22,763 bases of DNA, taken from assembly GCA_015680685.1 (NCBI GenBank), contig MNCI01015001.1, positions 111,092 to 133,854 of the forward strand. Reading direction: 5' to 3'. A model generated the notes under the pieces. That model saw nothing but the letters and a program-made list of their open reading frames with translations, made no database searches and was not told where the DNA came from. Position 1 is the stretch's first letter. Each line of letters opens with the position of its first letter. Position numbers and translations under genes: made by a program. Of this stretch, positions 1-9,549 are shown piece after piece. The stretch is from Gnetum montanum (taxonomy: Eukaryota; Streptophyta; Gnetopsida; Gnetales; Gnetaceae).

Positions 1-130
1 GGGGTGGGGGGTGCCCCCCTCCTTCAGGTGGGTGGCGCCTCCCTTGGGTGGGCGGGGGGCGGCCCCCCCTGTGTGTGCTATTTTGCCGTGTGGGGGTGTG
101 TGGGTTTCTTCCTCCTCCCCCCCGGTTTGG
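1..130. repeat. GC-rich low-complexity segment
   Basis: This stretch is dominated by runs of G and C (GGGGTGGGGGG, GGCGGGGGGCGGCCCCCCC) and then T/C-rich sequence. I see no credible reading frame. It may be the edge of a repeat that starts outside the window. From 131 to about 500 the sequence becomes AT-rich, and I see no gene or recognisable repeat there. Confidence 0.5.
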
Positions 131-502
131 AAGGGCCATTTCTAATGACCCACCACCGTTTGTAATCTCTTGTAACATATTTTGCATTTTTCAGTTATAA
201 TATCCCGAATACTTTCTCGAAAAAAAAAGTAGCTTTGCAGAACACAAGAAAAAAAAGATACATCAACTAGAAGTGTGGCTGTGAAGGGAGAGAAGACTAT
301 CACTGCTACAAGAGATAGCAAAGAGGAAGAAATTAAGTGTGGCATAGCAATCCAATATTCAGATAATTCCTCCTAGTAGGCAAGATATCTAAGCAAGGAG
401 GTAAAATGATCCATTTTTGTTATGTTTGATAATGGCTAGCAAGGGCTGGATTTCTCATATTTTCTCTTCTTGCTTGTCTAACCACCTTCACAATGCTTGT
501 AT

Positions 503-824
503 GAAAATATCAAGATTATTGTTGTAAGCTTAGACTTATTTTTTGGATCTCTCTGCCCATCCTCTGTATTCTCATACCTAAATGACTTGGATGAGAGTTG
601 TTTCTGTAACAATTCAAAAACACCCATAATGATTTGGGGCATTTATGGCAAAGGATTGCCAAGGAAAATATCAAGATTGTTGTTGTAAGCTTAGACTTAT
701 TTCTTTTGGATCTCTCCACCCGTCCTCTGCACTCTCATGCCTGAAAGAGTGGGATGAGAGTCGTTTCTGTAATGATTCAGAAACACCCATAATGATTTGG
801 GGCATTTTTGGCAAAGGATTGCCA
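503..824 (+). repeat. 161-bp imperfect tandem duplication (two units)
   Basis: Unit 1 runs 503-663 and unit 2 runs 664-824. Each starts GAAAATATCAAGATT and ends with a GGCAAAGGATTGCCA stretch. The second unit differs by scattered substitutions and small indels (for example ATTTTTTGG against ATTTCTTTTGG), so the duplication is old rather than an assembly artefact. Short open frames cross both units but look non-coding. What was duplicated is unknown to me. Confidence 0.85.
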
Positions 825-924
825 ACAGGGGCTATGGATCCCTAATGTGAGGATTGGTACCGCCGGCAGAAAGTGAGAGTATCCTTGGGCCCATCAATAA
901 TTGTGAATTGTTGAATTCTTGAAT

Positions 925-1280
925 TTTGGTTGGAATTCGGTTGATAACCCCTCCCCTTTTGAATGCATAAATCTTGGATTTGGATCTCAAATTATACTTA
1001 TTTTCTTCCTACACCTTCTCAAGTCTGATTTTAATATCTTTCTATAAGTTGGAGTGGGGGAAAAGCTAGGATGTTAATTTATGGTTATGATCTAGCTATT
1101 CTTTACTATTGAACATATGAATTTCCTGATTAAATGATTACTGGTAAAATGGTTACAAGAGTTAAATTCAGATCTTGTTTTTGTGTGTGGCTGGAAATTA
1201 TAAAATATTATTATGTGATTGAACAAATATGATATTATTATTTTATCTGCTTATGTGGTCATTTCTTTGGTTTTCAAGTG
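925..1280 (+). repeat. Dispersed repeat X, diverged partner of 11728-12080
   Basis: This AT-rich segment aligns collinearly with 11728-12080 in the same orientation. Shared anchors in order are AACCCCT, GGATTTG, ATCTTTCT, GTTAATTTATGGTTAT, TACTATTG and a TGGAAA...ATTATTATG stretch. Similarity is patchy, with small indels. No coding capacity is apparent. From 1281 to about 1550 the DNA is AT-rich and I see nothing I can name. The pair could be old LTRs or two copies of a dispersed non-coding repeat. Confidence 0.6.
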
Positions 1281-1886
1281 CGCAAATGATCTCGATTAAA
1301 TATTTCTTTTTAGGTTGAATGATAAAAAGCTTTTATCTTTTAATCTAATGCATCTTGCACAGATATTTTATTATGCCTATTTCTTTTTAAAATTATCTCT
1401 TAATTCTTAAATTAATATTGATTGACCTATTTCAAAGCTAGATCTAGGCATTATTGATCTCGTTTTAAATTTTAAAGGTTACTACTAGTTTGATTGTTGT
1501 AGAAAGAAAGCCACCTAGGCATTTTCTTCTTTCAACTTTCTTCTTTTTAGGGGGCTTTGGGTGCTAGCTCTTGATCCCTATGAGTGGGTGTTACACATCG
1601 TCTGCTACTTTGCTGCATTGGGGCAAGGGATCCTAGAAGGGCTACTTCATTTACATTCAAAAAATTCTGGCTTCAGAAACCTTGGCTACAGCTGCTGGTG
1701 GAGAATATTTGAAGCTCTTATTCAGAAGAAGTTGAGACTAGAGAGTTTCTTAAGCAAGGCTTGCTTTAGCTCAAGCGGGCACTACCTACGAAGAAGGAGG
1801 AGGATCAATTTTCTTTCCATTTTACTAAGACGGCCCTTTTGAATAAGCTTGCGAACATTTAGGCAGAGCAAGGGTTAGGAAGAGAT

Positions 1887-2123
1887 GTGGGCATGGTGGA
1901 GTGCAAGGCTCTGGCTGAGCTCCAAACTTTAGATGCTGAGGAGGAGGTGTACTGGAGGCAGCAAGGATGTGCACAATGGCTGAAAGGTGGAGACCAAAAT
2001 ACCTATTTTTTCTTTGTAGTGGCAAAATCGGCACGCCAAGAGAAAAAGATCCATGACCTTGTGATGCAAGGACAAGAAGTAACCAGGGACCAACAAATTG
2101 CACAAGCTCTTCTTGATTACTAG
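1887..2123 (+). pseudogene. LINE A: ORF2 linker upstream of RT
   Basis: The 78-codon open frame carries the segment that precedes plant LINE reverse transcriptases: EEEVYWRQQGCAQWLKGGDQ followed by NTYFFFVVAKS and a lysine-rich helix. The equivalent in copy B (about 9220-9400, minus) reads LRKGDW and FFFVVAKS, and copy C keeps FFFVVAKA near 20270. The usual LINE form is YWRQR(S/A)R..WLKEGDRNTKFFH. The function is structural and links the endonuclease to the RT fingers. The frame ends at a TAG. Assignment to the linker is firm; none of the fragments is expected to be translated. Confidence 0.8.
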
Positions 2124-2200
2124 TCCCAAATCTGGCAACGCCAACCGATGAAACCAATTTCAATCCAGATTGATAAGGTTCCCACTTTAGAGGATAACCT

Positions 2201-2995
2201 TTGCCTTTTGAAGCCTTTCTCCAAAAGGGAGCTAGAGGCAACTCTAAGCTCTATGAAGACAAGGTGGGGGGCCCCGGGCTTGATGGATGGCTAGTTGAAT
2301 TCTTTCTGGCTTTTAGCAATGTGATGGAGCCCAATTTGCTAAATGCGTTTAATGAGATGTTGTGGTGGCAACAAGTTCGGAAGGAGATAAATTGTTCTCG
2401 TATTGTTCTTATTCCAAAGTTGAATCTACCAACAAAGCCTACGCATTTCTGCCCTATTGGTGTTTGCAACACTCTCCTTCACCTTTTTTCAAAAATGTTG
2501 GTTGCACAGTTAGTGTTGCTAATGCCTTAGCTAGTGGGGCCTTAGCAGGGAAGTTTCATAAAGGATCACTATATTTAGGATCAGATTTTACTAGTGCAGG
2601 AAGTCTTTCATTCGCTAAGAACTACAAAGTTCCCTGGTATGTGTTTGAAGTTGGATATTTCCAAGGCTTACGATACGGTGTCATGGGAGGCACTGTAGGA
2701 GATTATGTTGCAGAAGGGTTTCCAACCAACTTTTGTTAACCTGTGTATTCATATTCAGTCATCTAGGGATTTCTCTTTAGATCTAGGGGGAAAACTATGG
2801 GGGTTCTTGTCTCTAGGGAGGGGGTTGAAACAAGGTGATCCATTGTTGTCGTTGCTCTTTGTTCTTGTCATGGACATGATGCAAGCTTATTGTGAGATGG
2901 AAGGGGTGAGGGATCTTGAAATTGCTAAAACAAGATGCATAGTGGAACATTATGCAAATGACACTATTTTGTTTTCGAGGGTGGTTGTTCTGTAA
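2201..2995 (+). pseudogene. LINE A: reverse transcriptase fingers and palm
   Basis: Fragments in shifting frames reconstruct a LINE RT. At 2201-2530 are GLDGWLVEFF, an INCSRIVLIPK motif and FCPIGVCNTL. At 2620-2700 a frameshifted palm motif A (LDISKAYD-like) is visible. At 2705-2995 come SLGRGLKQGDPLLSLLF (motif B) and the catalytic box, which reads YANDTILFS. The normal box is Y-x-D-D, so the first catalytic Asp is now Asn (AAT for GAT). At least two frameshifts (near 2530 and 2700) and this substitution rule out activity. Copies B and C keep YVDD and YIDD. Confidence 0.88.
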
Positions 2996-3025
2996 GCTAG
3001 GGCGGTTAACAAATTGCTCTAGAGA

Positions 3026-3427
3026 ATGGCGGGGGAGATTGGTCTAAATATTAATAGGGGGAAGTCAGTGGCCCACTTACCTAATACTAATGGTAGGGTT
3101 AAGGGGTTGATTGTTCAAGAGCTAGGGGTTCTTCTGGGATCTAACAATGAGGCTTACCTAGGGTTACTGTTATATGATTGGCACAAGAGGAAGACTTGGA
3201 CATGGGTGCTAGAAAAACTCCACAAATGGGTTGACCACTCGACTTGCCAATTTTTGACTTGGGCAGATCAGGCTTTATTAGCCTCCTCAATTCTTGCGGC
3301 TACGGCTAGGTATGTTGCTTCAACAGCTTCTCCCCCAACTGATATTATTGCCAAAATAGATCACATCATACGGAATTTTACTTGGAGCAGGGTCAAAGAG
3401 GGAGGTTCTGTGCATTTGGTAAACTAG
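3026..3427 (+). pseudogene. LINE A: RT thumb / connection region
   Basis: A 133-codon open frame with the typical sequence downstream of the RT catalytic box in plant LINEs: GLNINRGKS, NNEAYLGLLLYDWHK, W..VLEKLHKWVDH, LASSILAATARYVASTASPP and FTWSRVKEGGSVHLVN. It continues past a TAG with DTVARPKHARGLGIYKFQDM, the standard WD..A.PK..GGLG stretch. Copy C has the same region at 19197-19634. The role in the intact protein is to hold the template-primer duplex. This is the best-preserved open segment of copy A. Confidence 0.85.
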
Positions 3428-3669
3428 GACACTGTGGCAAGGCCCAAGCATGCAAGGGGTCTGGGGATCTACAAATTTCAAGATATGCTTGACATGTTAC
3501 CAAAACCTGCTTAATAGGTTGCTTCTGGTTGATCATTGCCCGACATGATGGATTACTATCATGAGAAATAATTACCAGAGATGGAGTGTTGGTACTCATG
3601 ATTCACACATTTAGCATGCAATATGCAAACATGCCAATCACATGCATCAAATGGGGCTAACGGGGACCA

Positions 3670-3910
3670 CTTTGAAGCAATTAATTAAGAACCGGTATGC
3701 CACAATTCGAGGGTGGCAGGGCCTTTGGCAAGGGTTCTTACCTAAGAAAATTAAGCCCTTTGTCTAGTTGATAAACCATAATGCTATTCCTATTAGGGTG
3801 ATGCTATGATGCAGGGGGTTGAGGTTGTGGACACGTGTCCACTTTGCATGGACGGTATCAAACAATAGCGCACTTTATATATGAATGCCCATTTACCATC
3901 AGGGTCTTAC
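3670..3910 (+). pseudogene. LINE A: zf-RVT zinc-binding region
   Basis: Reading across stops gives QLIKNRYATIRGWQGLW, LPKKIKPF, NHNAIPIRVML, then DTCPLCMDGIK and, one frame over, HFIYECPFT. This is the C-terminal zf-RVT domain of plant LINE ORF2 proteins (CxxC ... HxxxxC). The CPLC pair, the His and the last Cys are all present here but split by a frameshift near 3860. In copy B the His is replaced by Arg, and in copy C one Cys of the first pair is Arg, so each copy has decayed independently. Confidence 0.75.
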
Positions 3911-4017
3911 GTGCAACTAACCTGAGACACTAGAATCTGGATGGTAATTCCAAAGCTGCGACAATTTTGTGTTCCCTATTGAGGGCCCAAAATTTCCACA
4001 TTTTCAAGGCAATGTAG

Positions 4018-4560
4018 TTGCTGCCGTCCATGCAGATTGCAACAAAAGGATTTCATCTTTGGAAGGAAGCATGGGTGACAATGGGGGTGACACCAATGTT
4101 TGAACCCCCTTGCGAAGGATATCAGGAAAATGAAGCATTGTGGAGCTTGTGGTGCAAATTGGTTGGGACGGCCTATTTCCCTAGTTACAAGGTGAGCTGG
4201 ACTTGGAAGGTGAGGGTTTCTTCACCAATTGGGTGGGGGATTCTACCTTGTTCTGGGGTGTATGAATTCAGCTTACAGAAGTTTCGATTGTAGCTTTCTT
4301 GGGTGTTCCAGTGGCAAGTGAAATTATCCCAACCACTAGTCATGGGTTGCATGATGCAGAGTTATTCTTTTCAGGGCCCATCCCCAAAATGAGAAATGGG
4401 TAGGTCTTGAAGTCATCACTACCGGCATTATGGCAAGCAACTGCAAATTTCGTTGAGCAGTTCTTTATTAGTCGGGAAATGTTTCTAAATTGCAGGGTTT
4501 ACATTTCAACATAATGTGTTGCCTGCATCTAGGGCACATGATGAATGTGCCCTACTTTTT
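4018..4560 (+). pseudogene. LINE A: conserved unknown block after zf-RVT
   Basis: I do not recognise this domain. It follows zf-RVT and aligns with 6906-7445 of copy B and about 18300-18670 of copy C. Shared features are MGVTPMFE, NEALWSLW, FFTNWVGD, FLGVPVASE, GLHDAELFFSGPIPK, then LWQATANFVEQFF and VSKLQGLHF. Aromatic and acidic positions are kept while the bases differ, which argues for past protein-level selection. At least two frameshifts and several TAG stops interrupt it. It is not the RNase H domain found after RT in some plant LINEs, because I see no D-E-D-D pattern. Confidence 0.7.
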
Positions 4561-5655
4561 TCTAGATACATTGTGTCGAGGCCGCTAGGAAAGGCATTCT
4601 GGATTAATCTTGGCACTCTAGAAGGTGGTGTGGTCACCCCGATACACTGCAAGCGGTATCATGGTTCGGACAGTGTATAGTAGGCAAAGAACCAGGAGTG
4701 AGCCATCGATAGTGATGGAACTATCCAATGATTCGAAGGAGGCAATTCGGGGGGAGGGGGTGTGGTTCATGGCCAGGAGGCTGATGAGGTGGCTTCGTCT
4801 CCAGAAAGGCCTATGACTTTACAATGGAGGGGATTTTAGGTAGTGGCTATTGAGGTTGGGAAGGCATTGGGGGCCAAGTCTCCACAAGTGAACACGCTTT
4901 TAGTGGAGGCTACAAAGTCGACTACTCAAGAAGAGAGGGCCTGCTAGGAGCGTAGGTGGGCAAAGAGAGAGGAGACCTTTCAACGGCAACTAGAAGAAAC
5001 TTAGAGTCATTTCCTTGACGCGGCTAGAGAGGAGGGTCATCAGTAGGACCTAGCAGAAGTTGCTGCTCGTGATGAGCTAGAGGCAAAGCTATAGGTGGCA
5101 ATTTGTGCCTAGCTACAGGAGGAGGCTCGTGAGCAGGAGGGGTAGTACCATGCAAAGCGGAAGCGCAGAGAAAGGGAAGTGGAGGAGGAGGCACAGATAC
5201 TACGGAGGCTGGATGCTACACATGAGCACAGTGCTCGTGTATGGCTGCAACAAGGGCAATGCCCTTACATGGTTCTGAATATTAGGAGGGATGTGCCTTG
5301 GAGTGCTCTATGTAGGCACATACGACATCAGGGATGGGAGCTCCATCTGAATAAGGAGGGGGACCCAGCAATGGTTGCAAGAATGGCAGTGGCCTTCAAA
5401 GCCATTCAAGAAGCTACTGCTTTTGTGGACTCTGAACAACATCGGGCAATTTTAGATACAATCCATAATCAAGAGCAAGCCATATGTGCCTATTCCAGTA
5501 TGCTCCTAAGAATTTTTAGTGGCAACGGATTATTTTGGGAATTCAGTTTTCATGTTAGGTCTGTTTCTTTATGCCGTGTTTTTGGTGAATTCATGGGTGG
5601 TGATGCCTGTGGCAAGGCAATTCATTGGGATTTCAAGGGTGGACCTTTTGTTTGA
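4546..5655 (+). pseudogene. LINE A: coiled-coil and CPY-block extension
   Basis: One frame runs from about 4546 to 5655 with no frameshift and is broken by 11 nonsense codons: nine TAG (4678, 4681, 4837, 4945, 5002, 5044, 5092, 5110, 5143) and two TGA (4699, 4729). Residues encoded at 4840-5230 are rich in Glu, Arg, Ala, Gln and Leu and look like a coiled coil (EEREAREQEG, KRKRREREVEEEAQILRR). The block WLQQGQCPYMVLNIRRD, ALCRHIRHQGW, FKAIQEATAF and IHNQEQAI follows at 5240-5500. Copy B has the same block on the minus strand at 5900-6200. The function is unknown. It is either the far C-terminus of ORF2 or, less likely, a separate third ORF. Confidence 0.7.
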
Positions 5656-5899
5656 TGGTGGGGTGGAGCCTGTCCACGATTTCTATTTCAAGGGGGTATA
5701 CCCCGAGTAAAATTGGGGGCAAGGATGGTGGGTGAAACATAGGCCTGGCCCCCCAAGAAACATTCACAAATGAGCTCCCCTCCTAGCAACCAAGCCCTCA
5801 AAATTTGGGGTTTTATGAACCCTTCTCCAACCTGAACATCAAGAGACAAGATAGACAAACTAAAATAGCTAAAGGTGTGAGGTCCCTAGGACCTCTAGC

Positions 5900-6674
5900 A
5901 GCCAAGCCCACTATAGAAATTTAGACAAATTCTAACATGCACAATCAAGATTTCCTGATTATGAATAGCATTGAACACCTCCTAATGGTGCTCAGAACCA
6001 ATAAAGGCCATCACCTTCTAAAAGTCCTTGAAAGTAGCTTCCTTCCTAGCACAATCATCAGTACATCCTCGCCCATCAAGATGGAGCCAAAAGGATGTTC
6101 TACGAATGTGTCAACAAAGGGCCAACCACGTAGTATCTCGTTGAATATCCAACGTCAAATAAGGGCATCGCCCTACCCTAAGCCACATCTGGGCATTCTG
6201 AGCATGAGCTTTGTCCACCTGCTGATGCAGCTATGTTACTTCCTCATGCTCCAGCTCCTAGGCGACTTGTTATAGCCTCTCACACTCCTATTGCTCCTCC
6301 TCACGTTGCAGCTCCTCCCTAATCTGGGACCTCAACTCATCAATCAATGTTGCCCGGGTGCTCTCCCCACGAAGCATGTGTTGCCTCATCATCTCCTTTT
6401 AGCTCTCTCTAGACTAAGCCTCCATCTAGGCCTACGCCCACTAGAATGCCTCTTCCCCAGCACCCCACTTGGCCTCCCAAACCTTACAGTCCTTAGCCCT
6501 AGCTTTCTTCGTCACCTCCTCCACCATATGCAACAATGCAACCAAGGTACCTTGCCTCACCAGCAAGTCAAAACCCTCAGGGTCCTCAACAATCTTCAAT
6601 ACCATAGCAAGCACATGAAAACCTGGCCCCATTTGCAGCGTTGACCAATGAAAGTAAACCACTATACACGACAA
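5900..6674 (-). pseudogene. LINE B: coiled-coil and CPY-block extension
   Basis: Read on the minus strand this is one uninterrupted frame apart from nonsense codons, continuing the frame of the block at 6906-7445. It holds TLQMGPGFHVLAMVLKIVED, a charged helix (REELQREEEQ, LHQQVDKAHAQNAQ), then WLRVGRCPYLTLDIQRD, LALC*HIRR, MAFIGSEHH and IHNQE. It matches copy A closely: WLxxGxCPYxxLxIxRDxxW, ALCxHIR, AFxxSExH, IHNQE. Most of its stops are TAG. The function is unknown, and the predicted coiled coil suggests self-association or partner binding. Confidence 0.7.
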
Positions 6675-6905
6675 TGTGAGCCCAAGTGGAAAGCCCTATG
6701 GTGGTCTCAGTGATGCAACCCACCAAAGCACAAGGATTAACCCTGAATGGTGACCTCTGCACTATTTGTGCAGTGCCTCCAAAAAAAATTTAGGAAGGCT
6801 GACCCAACGTTCGAGGTGCATGCACTTTAAGAGTGCGAAATGTGCACTCTAGAATTTAGATGCATTTCCAGCCTAGACAAAAAACATGTCCACCAACTCA
6901 ACCGC

Positions 6906-7445
6906 CTATCTCCAGATTAGCGACAACACCGATTTTGGCACTTGGCCACTACTAGTATGTGGCACAACACTAGTGAAGAACATTTCCATGTCATGTAACC
7001 CACATGCCATGGGTAGCATTGTTTCCCCCATGGCCAAGGTCCCCAAGTATAGGGCCAACACTACCTTAATCAACACAATCCTAGTCCCATGAAAAACTAT
7101 GGCATCCCCACTCCAATTTGTAAAAAAGGAACCATCAGCCAACACCAGCTCCCCTTCTAGGCAAGGCAAGACCTTATCCCATCCAATCTGCTCCACAAGC
7201 CTCCGCAACTCCCGATTCGCCCGATATGTTGCACAGGCCAGCTCATATATAGGCATTACTCCCATAGCAGCAATCACTTCTTGCCATGCACGAGCAGCAT
7301 TAAGCAAGACTTGCACAACTGGCGAAACATGCTGAAGTCTAAAGATAGCACAATTGCAAATCTCCCATAAAATTAGCACCACTTTGGAATCCCCCATTAA
7401 CTTTGCAAGGCCATGCAAATCTGTAGCTCGCCAAATGTTCCACAC
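6906..7445 (-). pseudogene. LINE B: conserved unknown block after zf-RVT
   Basis: A 179-codon open frame, the best-preserved version of this block. Order: WNIWRATDLHGLAKL (end of the zf-RVT region), a helical stretch, MGVMPIYELACATY, ELRRLVEQIGWDKVLPCLEG, FFTNWSGDAIVFHGTRI, YLGTLAMGETMLP, GLHDMEMFF and QVPKSVLSLIWR. The zf-RVT motif just upstream (about 7450-7600) is in the same frame, and so is everything down to about 5905, with 17 nonsense codons and no indel. That is the strongest evidence here that the extension belongs to ORF2. I know no family with these motifs. Confidence 0.75.
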
Positions 7446-7610
7446 ATACAGGCACTGCTAAACAAAACGTAGCACCATCTCGAGGCTATCGAAGCATAAT
7501 GGGCATTCATCATTAATCTGTAACCCCCGTCATCTTAATAACACACAAATGGGAAGCGCATTATGCTTGGTTAGCCAAATGAAGACCTTAATTTTCTCCA
7601 ACAATCGGCC
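7440..7610 (-). pseudogene. LINE B: zf-RVT zinc-binding region
   Basis: The minus strand reads EKIKVFIWLTKHNALPICVL, then RGLQINDECPLCFDSLEMV, then RFV*QC. This is the zf-RVT pattern (P.K.F.WL...ALP....L..RG....CPLC...E...H....C). The CPLC pair and last Cys remain; the His position is now Arg (CGT, one base from CAT). Two in-frame stops (a TGA and a TAG) are present. It sits directly before the conserved unknown block in the same frame. Confidence 0.8.
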
Positions 7611-7799
7611 CCACCAAATGCTCTTCCAACCATCCATCAGTGGATACAAGTCCCAAATAACCTACCGCGGAGGCTCCCCCATCAAACCCCGCGTTAGCAC
7701 AAATTGTGCATGTTTGCAAAGTGCCTTCCATAGCATCAAATTCATGGGGCCCCACATCCCAACACCGATACTTATGTGTCATTATCCTAATCCATTGGG

Positions 7800-8320
7800 T
7801 GGCCCCTGCCTAATTTTGAAGAATTCGTATTACTAACTGTTGGTGCCCCATCATAAGTTCGTCTTCAAATTTAAAATTTCCTAATCCTCTTGCTTCCCGA
7901 GACCGTGCGACAATTCCCCAACTGATTAAATGCATCCGGCTAACCCCTTCTCCCCCCATACCACACAAAATTACATATTAATTGATTAAGTCATTGAACA
8001 ATATCCTACAGAGGGATGGCCATTGAAGCCACAAATCTTGTGATAGCAAAAAGAACCCCTAAGGCCAGCATAATTCTACCTTTCCTCATAAGGAATTAGT
8101 TGACCCAGTGCCCCACCCAAGCCTCCATTTTCTGGATAACTTTATGCCACCTTTGCGTCCTCCCCCACTCAAACAAAGGGATGCCCAAATACAAAATTAT
8201 GAGATACGACTCCTCACCCTAGGATTAACATTAACAAAAAGAATTGAAGACTTTCCTCAATTTATCTCCAGTCCAAGTTTTAAGGCCAAATGCTGAAGAG
8301 CCCAATCAATCCTTCACACC
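7800..8320 (-). pseudogene. LINE B: RT thumb / connection region (poorly preserved)
   Basis: Minus-strand reading shows WALQHLALKLGLEI just after the RT catalytic box, then, after a decayed stretch, SWGIVARSREARGLGNFKFED and ELMMGHQQL. The latter matches the WD..A.P...GGLG.....DMM... signature also seen in copies A and C. Frameshifts separate the pieces and the YLGLP portion is hard to find. From about 7610 to 7800 the frame reads through poorly conserved linker sequence. Confidence 0.6.
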
Positions 8321-9450
8321 TAGGGAAATGTTGCCCTAGAAAGTAACATGGTATCATCAACATAGTGCTCCATTAGGCACTCAACCCCTGCAATCTCAAG
8401 CCTGTGCACCTCCTCAACCTTGCAATAGTACGGAAGAAGATCCATCGCAATAATGAAAAGCAAAGGGAAGAGTGGGTCCCCTTGCCTCAACCCTCGACCA
8501 GGGGATGAAAACCCCCATAATCTCCCCCCAATATCAAAAGGAAAAGCCCTTGACACTTGAATGTGGATGGAAAGGCTAATGAAAGCAAGGTCAAACCTTT
8601 TCATTTGCATAATAGTGGACAATGCCTCCCAACTTACCATATCATATGCCTTCGTGATATCAAGTTTTAGGCACAACCCTGGGAATTTTGCATCTCATAG
8701 AGCATGAATAACCTCCTGCATCAGTATCACTTGATCTTGTAGAAAATGACCCTAGACAAATCCCACCTAATGTTCCCCAACAACATTTGGCATCATGGGC
8801 ACTAAACGTCGTGCTAGTAATTTTGAAAAGGTACAAATCAACACATTGCAAACCTCAATAGGTCTGAAATGGGCTGGATCGAACGAAACAGGCAACTTAG
8901 GAATAAGAGCAATTTTGGAGCAGTTAATCTCCGGTCTCACCTACCTTTTGGCCAGCATTAGGTTAAAAGCATCAAGGATATTTGGCCCAAGAATGTCTAC
9001 AAACTCCCTAAAGAATTAAATATTCCACCCATCAAACCCAAAAGCTTTACCACCTTTCATGGAAGCCATTGCCACACTTAGCTCTTGCATTGTAAAGGGG
9101 GCCAGTAGTAGCCTATTTTCCTTCGCATCCAACACCCTCGAGATTGACACAAAAATCGGTTGCCCCCCCTTCAGCCCCCTCCCCCAAAAAAAATTTCCCA
9201 TAATTTGTGCAACCTCTTGAGGGTCCTCAACAAACAGCCCATACTACACCAAATGAAGCGCCTTCTTGCTCTGACCCTTAGACTTGGCAACTACGAAAAA
9301 GAACCGTGTCTACCAATCCCCTTTCCTAAGCCAACAAACTCTAGACCATTGCCACTAGTAAGTCTCCTCCTCCAAATCCAAAGCTTGAAGTTGTTTCAAA
9401 ACGTCCTCCTCTTCATGACAGTCTCCACCCAATTCCTGTTGTGCCTAAAT
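8320..9450 (-). pseudogene. LINE B: linker and reverse transcriptase
   Basis: In minus-strand order: LRKGDW and FFFVVAKSKGQSKK (about 9240-9330), MASMKGGKAFGFDGW (9016-9201), EINCSKIALIPKLP and AHFRPIEVCN (about 8850-8950), then an open frame of 118 codons (8320-8676) with LKLDITKAYDMVSW (motif A), GRGLRQGDPLFPLLF (motif B) and HYVDDTMLLS (motif C). Both catalytic Asp residues of motif C and the motif A Asp are intact, so this palm is the best of the three. Stops and a frameshift in the fingers (around 8690-9000) prevent expression. The family is L1-type LINE RT. Confidence 0.9.
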
Positions 9451-9549
9451 CACCCTTCGATGGGCTTGGAGATCCCTTTGACAAGCATGAAACGAAAACT
9501 TATCCACAAAAGTGTGTGATTTGATAGCCCATTTCAATTTGAGCAATCC

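Larger units (their letters stand above)
1550..5700 (+). mobile_element. LINE copy A (L1-type, 5'-truncated, decayed)
   Basis: A plus-strand non-LTR retrotransposon remnant. It begins inside the C-terminal end of the endonuclease: around 1590-1710 the codons read a degraded SDH-like motif, then FWLQKPWL, which aligns with TWLAKPWL at the end of copy D. Then come the pre-RT linker, reverse transcriptase, zf-RVT, the conserved unknown block and the coiled-coil/CPY block. ORF1 and most of the endonuclease are missing, as is usual for LINE copies cut short during reverse transcription. Many stops and several frameshifts make it non-functional. The exact 3' end is unclear because copy B abuts tail-to-tail near 5700-5900. 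No target-site duplication was found. Confidence 0.85.

Noticed and set aside
4678-5145. TAG reassigned as a sense codon
   Set aside because: The TAG excess is confined to decayed transposon copies that also carry frameshifts. CAG deamination explains it, and the host exons give no sign of an altered code.
6291-6644. 117-codon plus-strand frame (Leu/Pro/His-rich)
   Set aside because: It is the antisense of the LINE B coiled-coil region, which has better support from copies A and C.
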